Source of the DNA: Bretschneidera sinensis
Taxonomy: Eukaryota > Streptophyta > Magnoliopsida > Brassicales > Akaniaceae
Direction: 5' to 3'
Assembly: GCA_023935145.1 (NCBI GenBank)
Contig: CM043699.1
Coordinates: 146,248,536-146,312,535 of the forward strand
DNA length: 64,000 nt
The notes below the pieces were generated by a model that did no database searches, was not told where the DNA came from, and saw only the letters and a list, made by a program, of their open reading frames with translations. The position numbers and the translations under genes are program-made. Positions 11,334 to 22,275 of this stretch are shown piece by piece. Each line of letters opens with the position of its first letter. Position 1 is the stretch's first letter.

Positions 11334-11717
11334 GTTAGAGGAACTTATCTCATGATTCTTTTTTTCTTAATTCAATTCAAAAGAATTGATCTCTTCAATC
11401 TCTTCTCCATTTGGTTTAATGGATTTTTCTACAAAATAATATTAACACTAATTAAAAATCAATCTACATACAGACCCATGAAAATATGTAAACATGGAAT
11501 TCATATTCTCATCAATATTCTCTCGAGATATAAATGATGGGTTCAAGTTAGAGAAACTTATCTCACGATTCTTTGTTTCTTCATTCAATTCAAAAGAATT
11601 GATCTTTTTAATCTCTTCTTAATTTGGTTTGATGGATTTTTCTGCAAAATAATATTAATACTAATAAAAAAAGTCAATCTACGTATAGACCCATGAAAAT
11701 ATGTAAACATGGAGTTT
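11292..11717. repeat. Two tandem copies of a 213-bp segment
   Basis: ATTCTCATCAATATTCTCT begins at 11292 and again at 11505; the copies stay alignable to about 11717 with scattered differences. The duplication repeats the N-terminal coding end of the FAR1-domain remnant and probably an adjoining intron, and helped to break that ORF. Confidence 0.8.
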
Positions 11718-11929
11718 GAAACCATATCTTTTTCAAGTACTATTGCAAGTGCCTTGCCTTTATCCATGATAATCAACAAAGTGTTCCAATTTATTTGACG
11801 GGTTCGATAACAAAAATATGGTAATCAATCAAGATGAATAGGACCATTACAAAGAAGGACTTGATGTGATTTTTGCTTCAAAGATGATAGTTCATCTCTA
11901 GAATTTTGATGGGTGCCTTGCCTTTACCC

Positions 11930-12014
11930 ATGTAATGATTCATTCCAATGTTAGCATTTTTTGTAATTGCATAACCATGAAGATAAATTGCAACACCAAT
12001 ACCAGTACAGTGAT
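11930..12014. repeat. Inner piece of the right inverted arm of the Mutator-like element
   Basis: This is the reverse complement of about 8718-8790 (shared AAATTGCAACACCAAT and ACCATGAAGATAAATTG). The arm is interrupted at 12014 by the copia/Sirevirus-like insertion and resumes at 22276. Confidence 0.7.
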
Positions 12015-13249
12015 TGTTGACCCTCGCCCGTATTTTAATAATGGCAAAACACAACTGTTATTTAACTAACATGTTTAAACTAAGTTGTATTAAGGATCAA
12101 ACACATTCAACCAAGGAACAAAGTGCAAAAACTCGAACCAAATCAAGTATCAAGTGAAGACTGAAGATCTAGTATAGGTCTTAAGGTTTAGAACCAATGT
12201 AAGTCTCACTCATACATTGTATTAGCTTGTTCAATGGCTCAAACACTAAAGGTTTTTCTAAAACCATTATTTTTTAAATGTTTTTAAAGAAAAACTTAAG
12301 AAAAACTGGGTTGGAAGACAACCCAGTCGACTGGGTACATATACCAGTCGACTGGTATATGGGTCAGAAGGTACCCAGTCGACTGGATGAAACAACCCAG
12401 TCGACTGGTACTTTGACCAGTAATTTCCCAGTCGACTAGATGAATCAACCCAATCGACTGGTAAAATGGACAGAAAGTCCCCAATCGACTGGGTGATATA
12501 TACCAGTCGACTGGATACCCAGAAGGTTTGAAAACGAGTATTTTTCAAGTGAACCCAGTCGACTGGTAGTTCAAAAATATGACCGTTGGACTCCAAATCT
12601 GAACGTTTTAAAGTAAATCTTTTTCAAATTAAAGTCCTAAACGGCCATATTAATTGATTGCTATATAAATCCATTCAGTTAAGCATTCAAAAATAAGCAG
12701 CACATATTCAAAAAGAGTTGATCTCACATAATCAAGTTTTTATACTCTTGAAACACAAAAAGCTTTGAAATAATCTTGTTGAGCCATTTCTTCAAGCTTT
12801 ACTTTGAAAGAAAGACATTTCTTTTGTAATAAGCTTTCATTTGCTGTCTCTCTGCCTTTTACTTTACACCATCTTTGTAAAGGGATTACTTCCGAGAGGA
12901 AGGGGAAACTTCCGAAAGGAAGAGGATTTCTCGGTTTAAGCAATTCCTGTAAATTGCTTGTGTACGGTTTGTACAACACCCGGCTAAGTTGTGCGACTAA
13001 GTTTTCTTAGTGGATTACTTCAAGGAGTTCCTTGAAGAGAGTGGACGTAGGGTCGGAATGAATCCGATATTGCCGAACCACTATAACTGTGTTTGCATCC
13101 TCTTTCCTTAATCTCTTTATTTACAGCTTATTACTTGTATTAATTATTCGTTGCTTATCAGTTTTTATAAACTTGTATAAATTCCGCAAAAGTTTTTAAA
13201 AACCCAATTCACCCCCCCCCCCTCTCTTGGGTTGAAACCTCGAGCTACA
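12015..13249 (+). repeat. 5' LTR of the Sirevirus-like element
   Basis: 1235 bp from TGTTGACCCTCGCCCG to GAAACCTCGAGCTACA, matching 21025-22275. It contains nine copies or near-copies of the palindrome CCAGTCGACTGG between 12322 and 12567, a TATA-like CTATATAAAT near 12661, and a C-run of 12 at 13212-13222. Just downstream is the primer-binding site. Confidence 0.95.
12322..12567. repeat. Cluster of nine CCAGTCGACTGG palindromes in the 5' LTR
   Basis: A perfect 12-bp palindrome centred on TCGA recurs every 20-35 bp. Some copies have single changes (CCAATCGACTGG twice, CCAGTCGACTAG). The 3' LTR cluster at 21332-21600 has ten, one more because of an indel. Confidence 0.9.
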
Positions 13250-13251
13250 AT

Positions 13252-13264
13252 TGGTATCAGAGCC
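13252..13264 (+). other. Primer-binding site for initiator tRNA-Met
   Basis: TGGTATCAGAGCC lies two bases after the 5' LTR. This is the standard copia primer site, complementary to the 3' end of initiator methionine tRNA. Confidence 0.92.
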
Positions 13265-13304
13265 TCGTTCTCTTTATTAGGCTTAAAATCCTAGAGTTGA
13301 TCCA

Positions 13305-14806
13305 ATGGCAGCAAATAGCTACTCTGAGGGATACTCTTATACTAGACCACCATTGTTCAATGGCTCAAATTATAACTATTGGAAAAATAGAATGAAAATC
13401 TTCGTCGAAGGACAAGATTACAATCTATTGAGAATTATAGAAGAATGACCTAAAATTCCTTCAAAAGAAATAGTTATTGGAGAGATTCTTCATACAATGC
13501 CTAAACTCAAAAATGAGTTTACTGACGAGGATTGTAGAACGATGTCTCTCAATAGCAGAGCAACAAGCATGCTACATTGTGCATTAGATATTTCTGAATA
13601 TAACAAAATATCTGCATGCGTTTCTGCTAAAGAAATATGAGACAAATTGCAAGTCACATATGAAGGAACAAGTGAAGTAAAAAAGTCTAAAATTTACATG
13701 CTAATTTCTGAGTATGAATCTTTTAAGATGTCTCCTAACGAAACCATTTCCGAAATGCACTCACGATTCACTACTATTATAAATGGTTTAAAATTGCTTG
13801 GCAAGAATATTGAGGAAGTTGAACTACCAGAAAAATCTTAAGATCTCTGCCACCATAATGGAAACCAAAGAGGATAGCCATTCAGGAGGCCAAAAATCTT
13901 GACAAGCTTGATGTTGAGACGCTGCTTGGGTCATTATTGACATACGAGATGGAAGAAATGACTCCCATCGTCAATGATGATGAGAATAAGAAAAAGCAAA
14001 TTGCTCTCAAAGCTTCTACGAGCAACAAAGAAAAGGAATTAGAACAAGAAGCAGAGAGCAGTGAAGAGGATGGTGAAATGGCTTTAATCACCAGACGATT
14101 CCATAAGTTCTTGAAGAAAAGCAAGAAACCTTACTCAAAGAATCCCATCTCAAAAAGGGAACCACTTATGTGCTATGGCTGCAAGAAGCCAGGACATATA
14201 AAAGCTGACTGTCCGGTTTCAAGCAAACCATACAAGGGCTTCAAGAAGAAAGCTATGGTAGCAACTACTTGGAGCGATGACGAAGAAGATGAGTTATCAG
14301 ACAAAGAAATCGTAAACGAAGAAATTGCCAACCTTTGTTTGATGGCAATAGATGATGAAAGTGAGGTAACATCTTCTCCCTCTTCAAAAAATAATATTGT
14401 TACTAGTAGTGAAGAACTGCTATAAGTCATAAATGAAATGCATGAAGAATTAAAGAAATTTGATTCTAGAAATTTTGTTCTTAAGAAAGAAGTATCATCT
14501 TTTTCTAAAGAAATGATAGTTCTTAGAGAAGAAAAAGAAAAATTATCATCTTTACTGTATAATTCGTCTCAAGATTTTCTTAAAGATGAAAATAAGAATT
14601 TGAAAAATAAAATTTCTGAATTAAACAGCACTATATCTAGACTTATGCTTGGTAAAGAAAAACTTGATGAAGTGCTTTCTTCCCAAAAGATTAAGTGGAG
14701 GAAAATCTGGTGTAGGATATTCTCCATTGGGAAAACAAAAAACAAAAGAGAGCTTATTCATGAAAGTCTCTTGTGTAGATGGAGCTTCTACTTCAAAAGC
14801 TCCTAG
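13305..14806 (+). pseudogene. gag of the Sirevirus-like element, degenerate
   Basis: Reading starts at ATG 13305 with a copia gag N-terminus (RPPLFNGSNYNYWKNRMKIF). In-frame stops occur at 13446, 13638 and 13839, then a frameshift before 13937, where the frame continues (MTYEMEEM...). A CCHC zinc knuckle (CYGCKKPGHIKADCP) is at about 14171-14215, and acidic and coiled-coil-like stretches follow. A further stop at 14423 and a frameshift before 14806 break the rest. Gag would coat the RNA in the virus-like particle. Two of the stops arise where the family normally has tryptophan or glycine, consistent with simple point decay. Confidence 0.85.
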
Positions 14807-17800
14807 CATTGTTAAAAGCACTCCCTCGATAAATGTTAGGAAGTCTAGAAACTTAAATGATCATACTAAATTGAAGCATTCTAAAAATACTCATGCTTAT
14901 ATGTATGCTTATTCTAGAAATGCTAATACATATCCTAGAAATCATTATCATGCTCATTCTAGGAACAATATGTATAATCAAAGAATGCATTCTGCTCATG
15001 GTCATCCTAGGAATTATCATCATGGGTATCCTAGAATGCATCATCATACTCTTTATAGAAATGACATGAATTTTCATACTCCTTACCATGGAAACATGTA
15101 TCCTAGGAACTATTATCCTAAGGTTTATAGGAATTCACATGTAAGACATCCTAGAAATTTCTATGACTATCATGCTAGGACTGTGCATCATCAACTTGTT
15201 CATAGAGCACCTTATATTAAGAAAGTATGGGTCCCAAAAGGAACCGTATTTTCCAGGACTAACCCCAAAGGACCCAAGAAATTTTGGGTACCTAAAAGTG
15301 CTATCGTATATCCTTGTGTGATGTAGATTTGTCTTCACACCAAAGAGAAAGGTAACTGTTGGTACCTTGATAGCGGTTGCTCGAAGCATATGACCGGTGA
15401 TAAAAGCGTATTCAATGAGCTAACTCTAAGAAATGGTGGACTTGTGACCATTGGAGACAATACTAAAATAAAGATCATCGGGCATGGAAAAGTCGGTAAT
15501 GATTTCTCAACTTTAGATAATGTATTGCTAGTTCAAGGCCTTAAGCCAAATTTACTTAGCATTAGTCAGTTATGTGACAAAGGATATAAAGTCACATTTG
15601 AGACCTCTCATTGTCTAGTTATAGACATCAAGAGCAACAAGATCAAATTCATTGGCCATAGACATGAAAATGTCTATATAGTGGATTTGAAATCCTTTCA
15701 TTCCGATAATGAAAAATGTTTTCCTGCTTTTAGTGAAAATCAATGGCTATGGCATAGAAGGCTTGGTCATGTAAACATGAATTTGCTAAAAATTGTTTCA
15801 AGAAAAGATTTAGTTATTGGTCTTCCTAAAATCAATTTTGAGAAAGACCAAATTTGCAATGCTTGTCAAATGGGAAAACAATCTAGGATATCTTTTAAAG
15901 CAAAAAATGTAGTCTCAACTACTAGACCTTTGGAACTTTTGCATATAGACTTATTTGGTCCAATTAGTACCATTAGTCTAGGTGGCCATCAATATGCTCT
16001 TGTTATTATTGATGACTATTCAAGATATACTTTTGTTATTTTTATTGCTTATAAGGATGAAGCTTTCAAAGGATTTGAAAAGTTTTGCAAAAAGGTACAA
16101 AATGAAAAAGGAATTTGTATTTCAAGCATAAGAAGTGATCATGGCAAAGAATTTGAAAATCAAAGCTTTTCAAAATTTTGTGATGAAAATGGAATTAATC
16201 ACAACTTTTCAGCTCCTAGAACTCCTCAACAAAATGGAGTTGTTGAGAGGAAAAATAGAGTTCTAGAAGAATTTTCAAGAACAATGCTTTGTGAAAATAA
16301 TTTACCAAAATATTTTTGGGCTGATGCCGTGAATACTTCTTGCTATATTTTAAATAGAATTTTGATAAGGCCCTTGCTTGATAAAACACCATATGAACTA
16401 TGGAAAGGGAGAAAGCTCAATATTTCCTATTTTCGTGCCTTTGGTAGTAAGTGCTTCATCTTAAATAACAATAAAACTAACTTGGGTAAATTTGATTCCA
16501 AGACCGATGAAGGAATATTTTTAGGATATTCAACTACTAGTAAGGCTTATAGAGTTTTCAATAAGAGAACTCTAGTAGTAGAAGAATTTGTGCATGTAAC
16601 TATTGATGAATCTAACCCAATGAGTAATGGAGAAGTTTCCTTTAAAGATGATGCAGATTTTATTCCAAGAATGGAAACTCCTACTCCCATTGTTGACCCA
16701 AAAGTGAGTTCTTCTCAAACAAATGAAGGGATGGTAACTCCAAATTTGGACCAACCATCCTCAAGTCAACAAGAGGAAAATCTACCCAAGGATTGGAGGT
16801 ATGTAAATCATCATCCAATTGATCAAGTAATTGGTGATCCTTCACAAGGGGTAAGAACTCGCTCTTCCATTAGAAATATTTGCAATTTTGTAGCTTATTT
16901 GTCTCAAGTAGAACCTAAGACATTTATAGAAGCTGAAAAAGATAATGATTGGATAATTGCAATGCAGGAAGAGATAAATCAATTTGAGAGAAACAATGTT
17001 TGGGAACTAGTTCCAAGACCTAAAGATCATTCAATTATTGGAACTAAATGGGTATATAGAAATAAAATGGATGAAAATGGTATAGTAACTATAAATAAGG
17101 CTAGACTAGTTGCTAAGGGATATAACCAAGAAAAATGAATAGATTTTGATGAAACCTATGCTCCCGTAGCTAGATTAGAAGCTATTCGAATGTTATTAGC
17201 CTTTGCATGCTTTAATAAATTCAAGCTATTTCAAATGGTTGTGAAAAGTGCCTTTTTAAATGGCTTTATAGAAGAAGAGGTTTATGTTGAACAACCTCTT
17301 GGATTTGAAAATCCAAGTCTTCCAAATCATGTCTATAAACTTTCTAAAGCTCTATATGGGTTGAAGCAAGCTCCAAGGGCATGGTATGAAAGACTAAGTA
17401 AATTTTTGATTGATAATGATTTTGTAAGAGGTAGAATAGATACAACTCTCTTCACAAAAACTCACAAAAATGACACTTTGATAGTTCAAATATATGTTGA
17501 TTATATTATATTTGGTACTACTAATGAATCTATGTGTCAAGAGTTTGCAAAGTGCATGCAAGGTGAATTTGAAATGAGCATGATGGGAGAACTTACCTAC
17601 TTCCTTGGACTGCAAATCAAGCAACTAAAAGGAGGTATCTTCATCAATCAACAAAAGTACATCAAAGATCTACTAAAGAGGTTCGGGATGGAAAGCTCAA
17701 AGCCAATTGGAACGCCAATGAGCACAACCACCAAACTTGATCTTGATGAAGGAGGTAAAACTGTAGATTATAAATATTATAGAAGCATGATAGGTGCTTT

Positions 17801-18448
17801 ACTGTACTTGACTGCAAGTAGACCTGATATAATGTTCAGTGTATGTATGTGTGCTAGATTTCAATCTAATCCTAAGGAATCACATGTAGTTGCAGTAAAA
17901 AGAATCCTTAGATATCTACAAGGGACCCAGACCATAGGATTATGGTATTCTAGAGAATCATCTTTTGAGCTAGTAGGATATTCGGATGCTGATTTTGCTG
18001 GATGTAGGTTAGATAGAAAAAGCACAAGTGGAACATGCCAATTCTTAGGTGCTATGTTAACTTCTTGGTTCTCTAAGAAACAGAATTCAGTTGCACTATC
18101 AACCGCTAAGGCGGAATATGTAGCAGCTGGTAGTTGTTGTGCCCAAGTACTATGGATGAAACAACAACTAGAAGACTATGGCATGAGTCTCAAAAATATT
18201 CCTATATTTTGTGATAATACTAGTGCCATCAACCTAACCAAAAATCCTATTAAGCACTCTAGAACCAGCATATAGAGATTAGACATCATTTCCTAAGAGA
18301 TCACACTCAAAAAGGTGATATAAGATTAGAATTCATACCTTCAGAAGATCAAATAGCTGATATTCTTACAAAACCCTTAAGTGAAGCTAGTTTTTGTAAG
18401 ATTAGAATGTTGATGGGATTGCTTGATTTTGATAAACTGAATGTTTGA
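14649..18448 (+). pseudogene. pol of the Sirevirus-like element: protease, integrase, RT, RNase H; degenerate
   Basis: In order: a His/Asn/Tyr/Arg-rich linker (14880-15230), the protease active-site motif DSGCSKHMTG at about 15370-15398, the integrase zinc domain (HRRLGHVN ... CNACQMGK), the DDE core (HIDLFGP, SDHGKEF, GVVERKNR), RT from about 17000 and RNase H from about 17960 to 18448. Lesions: in-frame stops at 15324 and 17136, and a one-base deletion near 18263 that ends the frame at 18275 before the HIEIRHHF-type end of RNase H. Two RT catalytic aspartates are lost: GTT (Val) at 17238 in the xVKSAFLNG motif and TAT (Tyr) at 17502 in YVDY. The RNase H AEAEY-type motif reads AKAEY. This copy could not encode active polymerase. 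Confidence 0.92.
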
Positions 18449-18588
18449 TTGCATCTCATTTCATCATTTGCATGTTTGACATTGAGTGATAGAGTATTAA
18501 TCCATGTTTAATTATTCCCCTCACTCAAAAATGTCATAGATAAACAAATCGTGCTAAAAAATTCAGGACTGGAAATTTTACTCAGGAT

Positions 18589-18903
18589 CCAGTCGACTGG
18601 TAAATGTGCTCCAGTCGACTGGTAAGTCTCTGCCTGATCTTCCAGTCGACTGGTAATTTTGACCCAGTCGACTGGTAACTCTCTGTCAAAACTTCCAGAC
18701 GACTGGTAAGTCTTCTCCAGTCGTCTATAAGATCAAATCTTGTTTGGAGCCAATTTTTTTAATACCCCTTGTCCTCCAGTCGACTGGTAACTCACTGTCA
18801 GTTTACCCAGTTGACTGGTACGTTTACCCAACCGACTGGTAAAGAAACTGTTCATCTTTTCAAAGGGACCCAGTCGACTGGTATATCGACCCCAGTCGAC
18901 TGG
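18589..18903. repeat. Second cluster of CCAGTCGACTGG palindromes between pol and the third ORF
   Basis: About eleven copies or one- to two-base variants of the LTR palindrome occur between the end of pol and the leader of the third ORF. Variants include CCAGTTGACTGG, CCAACCGACTGG and CCAGACGACTGG. The array stops about 230 bp before the ORF start. Confidence 0.9.
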
Positions 18904-19134
18904 TATCGCGATTCTATAAAAGGGGCTGTTCATTTTCGCCATTTTTACGTCATTTTCAAAGAGCCCAAGCTTTCTCTCTCTAGAAAAATTCATCATTTTG
19001 ATCCAAAAACCATCCAAATCCCTTTTAAATACATCGATCTACACATTCCTAAAGAGATTTTTAACTTTCTATGGTTAAAATCTCTCATTTTTACCAAAAT
19101 CTTTTTTTTTCAAAAAACTCCAGATTTCTCCAAA

Positions 19135-20391
19135 ATGAGTGACAAAATCCGTATTAAACTCACAACAAGTGGACCTAATGCGCCTAAAAAGCCAAGGTCT
19201 TCAAAACTTTCGGCTTCGGAGTCGAAAAGGAAGGGTGCAGCAGGATCATCCAGCAAGGAGCCCAGAACAGAGCTGGAGCAGACTCTGTTTTACAGCCCAG
19301 CGGCTCATAAGAAGTATAATTCAATAATCCGTCACAAGAAAATCATGACGGGTAGAGTCGTTGATTTCAACTCTATTCGCCATGGTAATTTCGATATTTT
19401 ACCAGCCTTTGAGGTAATAAATCTGACCTCACTGGTCAGAATTCATGAAAAGTATTACCCGCGACTGATTCACCAGTTCTATGCGAACTTGGTGAAACCC
19501 AGTCCTCTGGCTCTGAGATTCAGAACTAGAATTAGTGGTGTGGAGTTTGAGGTCAACACTGACCTCTTGATGAGCATTCTGAGAATCCCTATAAGGGGGG
19601 TTCAATGGAGTCTGGATGGATGGCCAGACAACTTTGAAGTTGAGAAGGCCTGTCGGATAGTCAGGGGCGACCCTAACTATGTGTACAGACCCACTACATT
19701 TCACACATGTAGTGACTTGCCCCTCGACTCAAAGATGTTTCAGTTGATTGTCAGCTGGACCATTCACCCGAGACTCGGGAGTCGAGAGTATTTATCTAAA
19801 ATAGATACGGTATTGATTTGGTGCCTAAAATCTGGGCACCACTTCAATATATATCCTCTGCTGCTCGCCAACATGATAAACGGCGAAGCAAACGACTCTG
19901 GGTGTCTTCCTTATGGGATGCTCATTACACTCATCCTCCAACACTTCCGGGTACCTTTGCCTGCCTCCGAGGCTCAGGATATCGGTTTGACGGACATCAT
20001 CAACATCTCATCTCTGAAAAAGATGGGATGTATTGTTCGTGAAGGATTCCTCTATCCGAAGGTCGGAAAGCGCCTAAGGATCCGAGAGGATGCGAGTGAC
20101 AGTGATGAGGATGCTGATACGACTGCTGAGATGGAGACGGATACCCGAGCACCTCTCATTGGTGACTCAAGTACAGGTCAGACTGGTTATGGTGACATCC
20201 TACGAGCCATCACGAGTCTTCAGATGACGATGGAGTCCGGTTTTCAGTCCATGCAGTCTGATTACCAGAGACTGAGCTCCTCCATAGACCACCTACGGGA
20301 CGACTTCGAGTTACGTCGTGAGCACACCGAGGGTTCCCTAGCTGAGATTAGGGAACTTCTTCGTGACAGCTCAGACTCTCCCGCACCTTGA
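19135..20391 (+). CDS. Third ORF of the Sirevirus-like element (418 aa), 'putative plant transposon protein'-like
   Basis: An uninterrupted 418-codon ORF lies between pol and the 3' LTR, where Sireviruses carry envelope-like or accessory ORFs. I start it at ATG 19135 because upstream codons in the same frame translate the palindrome array. The N-terminus (1-60) is basic and Ser/Lys-rich (PKKPRSSKLSASESKRKG, like a nuclear signal). The middle (about 75-310) has the look of the plant 'putative plant transposon protein' family: an RxxxFxxxRHxNFD-like start, LVRIHEKYYPRLIHQFYANL, then WTIHPRLGSREYLSKID and LPYGMLITLILQHF. The C-terminus is acidic, then a heptad-like coiled coil (about 360-410, TSLQMTMESGFQSMQSDYQR...). 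I see no signal peptide or membrane segment, so an envelope role is not supported. Unlike gag-pol it has no lesion. Confidence 0.75.
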   Translation: MSDKIRIKLTTSGPNAPKKPRSSKLSASESKRKGAAGSSSKEPRTELEQTLFYSPAAHKKYNSIIRHKKIMTGRVVDFNSIRHGNFDILPAFEVINLTSLVRIHEKYYPRLIHQFYANLVKPSPLALRFRTRISGVEFEVNTDLLMSILRIPIRGVQWSLDGWPDNFEVEKACRIVRGDPNYVYRPTTFHTCSDLPLDSKMFQLIVSWTIHPRLGSREYLSKIDTVLIWCLKSGHHFNIYPLLLANMINGEANDSGCLPYGMLITLILQHFRVPLPASEAQDIGLTDIINISSLKKMGCIVREGFLYPKVGKRLRIREDASDSDEDADTTAEMETDTRAPLIGDSSTGQTGYGDILRAITSLQMTMESGFQSMQSDYQRLSSSIDHLRDDFELRREHTEGSLAEIRELLRDSSDSPAP

Positions 20392-21010
20392 GTATCTATC
20401 TTTTATCTGTACTTAGCACTTTTCCAGTTCTTATCACATAGCACGGACATCTCATGTACTACTTTTTCTTAGTTATGGCTCTGTGAAGCCCTGCTTGTAT
20501 TGACTTTTTCTCTATGATGATGTAATACTATTAGCCATATTTCTTGCATTCATTTACGCTATTTGTGATATGTTAGCACTGTTTTAAAACTCTGTTTGGT
20601 CACTAAAACTACTATAAAATGCTTATACGCTTGCAAACTTCCGGTTCTTCGCGTACAACTTTGTATTCTTATAATCTATTTGACTGTATTGGCTAAGTAG
20701 CTTATTTTTTAAGTTATGCCCCCTTTAGTTGCTGTTGTCAAAACGGGGGAGAAAAATGAGAAAAACAAGAAAATCTAAGTAAAACGCAATCAATGCATAG
20801 ATTTAGAGGGAGTATTGCTCCATAACTTTGTTAAAATGTTTATTGATTGGTTGAGTTTGATTCTGGATTGGTTGAAAGAAATATAAACTGTGTTTGCTTG
20901 TTTACAGGGTGGTTTTACTCAAAAAACAGAGGAGACTCTGTCCAAATTTTTGTAAAATCTTATCACTTAGTTTTTAAAACTGTTTTTACATTATTAGTTT
21001 TGTCATCATC
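20392..21010. other. 3' spacer of the Sirevirus-like element
   Basis: Non-coding. It holds an additional purine tract, AAAACGGGGGAGAAAAATGA, at about 20741-20760, resembling the functional tract before the LTR. Multiple polypurine tracts are a known Sirevirus trait. Confidence 0.6.
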
Positions 21011-21024
21011 AAAAAGGGGGAGAT
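21011..21024 (+). other. Polypurine tract of the Sirevirus-like element
   Basis: AAAAAGGGGGAGAT sits immediately before the 3' LTR start (TGTTGACC at 21025), the position of the plus-strand primer. Confidence 0.9.
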
Positions 21025-22275
21025 TGTTGACCCTCGCCCGTATTTTAATAATGGCAAAACACAACTGTTATTTAACTAACATGTTTAAACTAAGTTTTAT
21101 TAAGGATCAAACACATTCAACCAAGGAACAAAGTGCAAAAACTCGAACCAAATCAAGTATCAAGTGAAGACTGAAGATCTAGTATAGGTCTTAAGGTTTA
21201 GAACCAATGTAAGTCTCACTCATACATTGTATTAGCTTGTTCAATGGCTCAAACACTAAAGGTTTTTCTAAAACCATTATTTTTTAAATGTTTTTAAAGA
21301 AAAACTTAAGAAAAACTGGGTTGGAAGACAACCCAGTCGACTGGGTACGTATACCAGTCGACTGGTATATGGGTCAGAAGGTACCCAGTCGACTGGATGA
21401 AACAACCCAGTCGACTGGTACTTTGACCAGTAATTTCCCAGTCGACTGGATGAATCAACCCAGTCGACTGGTAAAATGGACAGAAAGTCCCCAGTCGACT
21501 GGTTGATATATACCAGTCGACTGGATACCCAGAAGGTTTGAAAACGAGTATTTTTCAAGTGAACTCAGTCGACTGGTATCTTGACCCAGTCGACTAGTAG
21601 TTCAAAAATATGACCGTTGGACTCCAAATCTGAACGTTTTAAAGTAAATCTTTTTCAAATTAAAGTCCTAAACGGCCATATTAATTGATTGCTATATAAA
21701 CCCATTCAGTTAAGCATTCAAAAATAAGCAGCACATATTCAAAAAGAGTTGATCTCACATAATCAAGTTTTTATACTCTTGAAACACAAAAAACTTTGAA
21801 ATAATCTTGTTGAGCCATTTCTTCAAGCTTTACTTTGAAAGAGAGACATTTCTGCTCTAATAAGCTTTCATTTGCTGTCTCTCTGCCTTTTACTTTACAC
21901 CATCTTTGTAAAGGGATTACTTCCGAGAGGAATGGGAAACTTCCGAAATGAAGGGGATTTTTCGGTTTAAGCAATTCCTGTAAATTGCTTGTGTACGGTT
22001 TGTACAACACCCGGCTAAGTTGTGCGACTAAGTTTTCTTAGTGGATTACTTCAATGAGTTCCTTGAAGAGAGTGGATGTAGGGTCGGAACGAATCCGATA
22101 TTGCCGAACCACTATAACTGTGTTTGCATCCTCTTTCCTTAAACTCTTTATTTACAGCTTATTACTTGTATTAATTATTTGTTGCTTATCAGTTTTTATA
22201 AACTTGTATAAATTCCGCAAAAGTTTTTAAAAACCCAATTCACCTCCCCCTCTTGGGTTGAAACCTCGAGCTACA
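21025..22275 (+). repeat. 3' LTR of the Sirevirus-like element
   Basis: 1251 bp, the partner of 12015-13249, ending CTCGAGCTACA before the GTGAT target duplication. The palindrome cluster lies at 21332-21600. It is longer than the 5' LTR by one extra palindrome-bearing segment (about 24 bp near 21577-21600) minus a shorter C-run. Confidence 0.95.

Larger units (their letters stand above)
12015..22275 (+). mobile_element. Ty1/copia retrotransposon, Sirevirus-like, 10.26 kb, structurally complete but coding-defective
   Basis: The element has both LTRs, a tRNA-Met-type primer site, gag, pol in copia order (protease, integrase, RT, RNase H), a third ORF after pol, and a polypurine tract, and is flanked by GTGAT at 12010-12014 and 22276-22280. 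The large size, the extra ORF between pol and the 3' LTR, more than one purine tract in the 3' spacer and the repeated palindrome all fit the Sirevirus group. LTRs differ by about two dozen substitutions and one ~24-bp indel, about 2% by eye, so the insertion is recent in evolutionary terms. Gag-pol carries many stops and frameshifts. Confidence 0.93.

Noticed and set aside
12267..12596. Open frames across the LTR palindromes (for example 109 codons, minus strand)
   Set aside because: They only translate the repeated palindrome (recurring SRLG/VDW strings); both LTRs show the same and it is non-coding.
18769..19134. N-terminal extension of the third ORF from the upstream ATG at 18769
   Set aside because: The extra 122 codons translate the palindrome array and its AT-rich leader; ATG 19135 begins the plausible protein.
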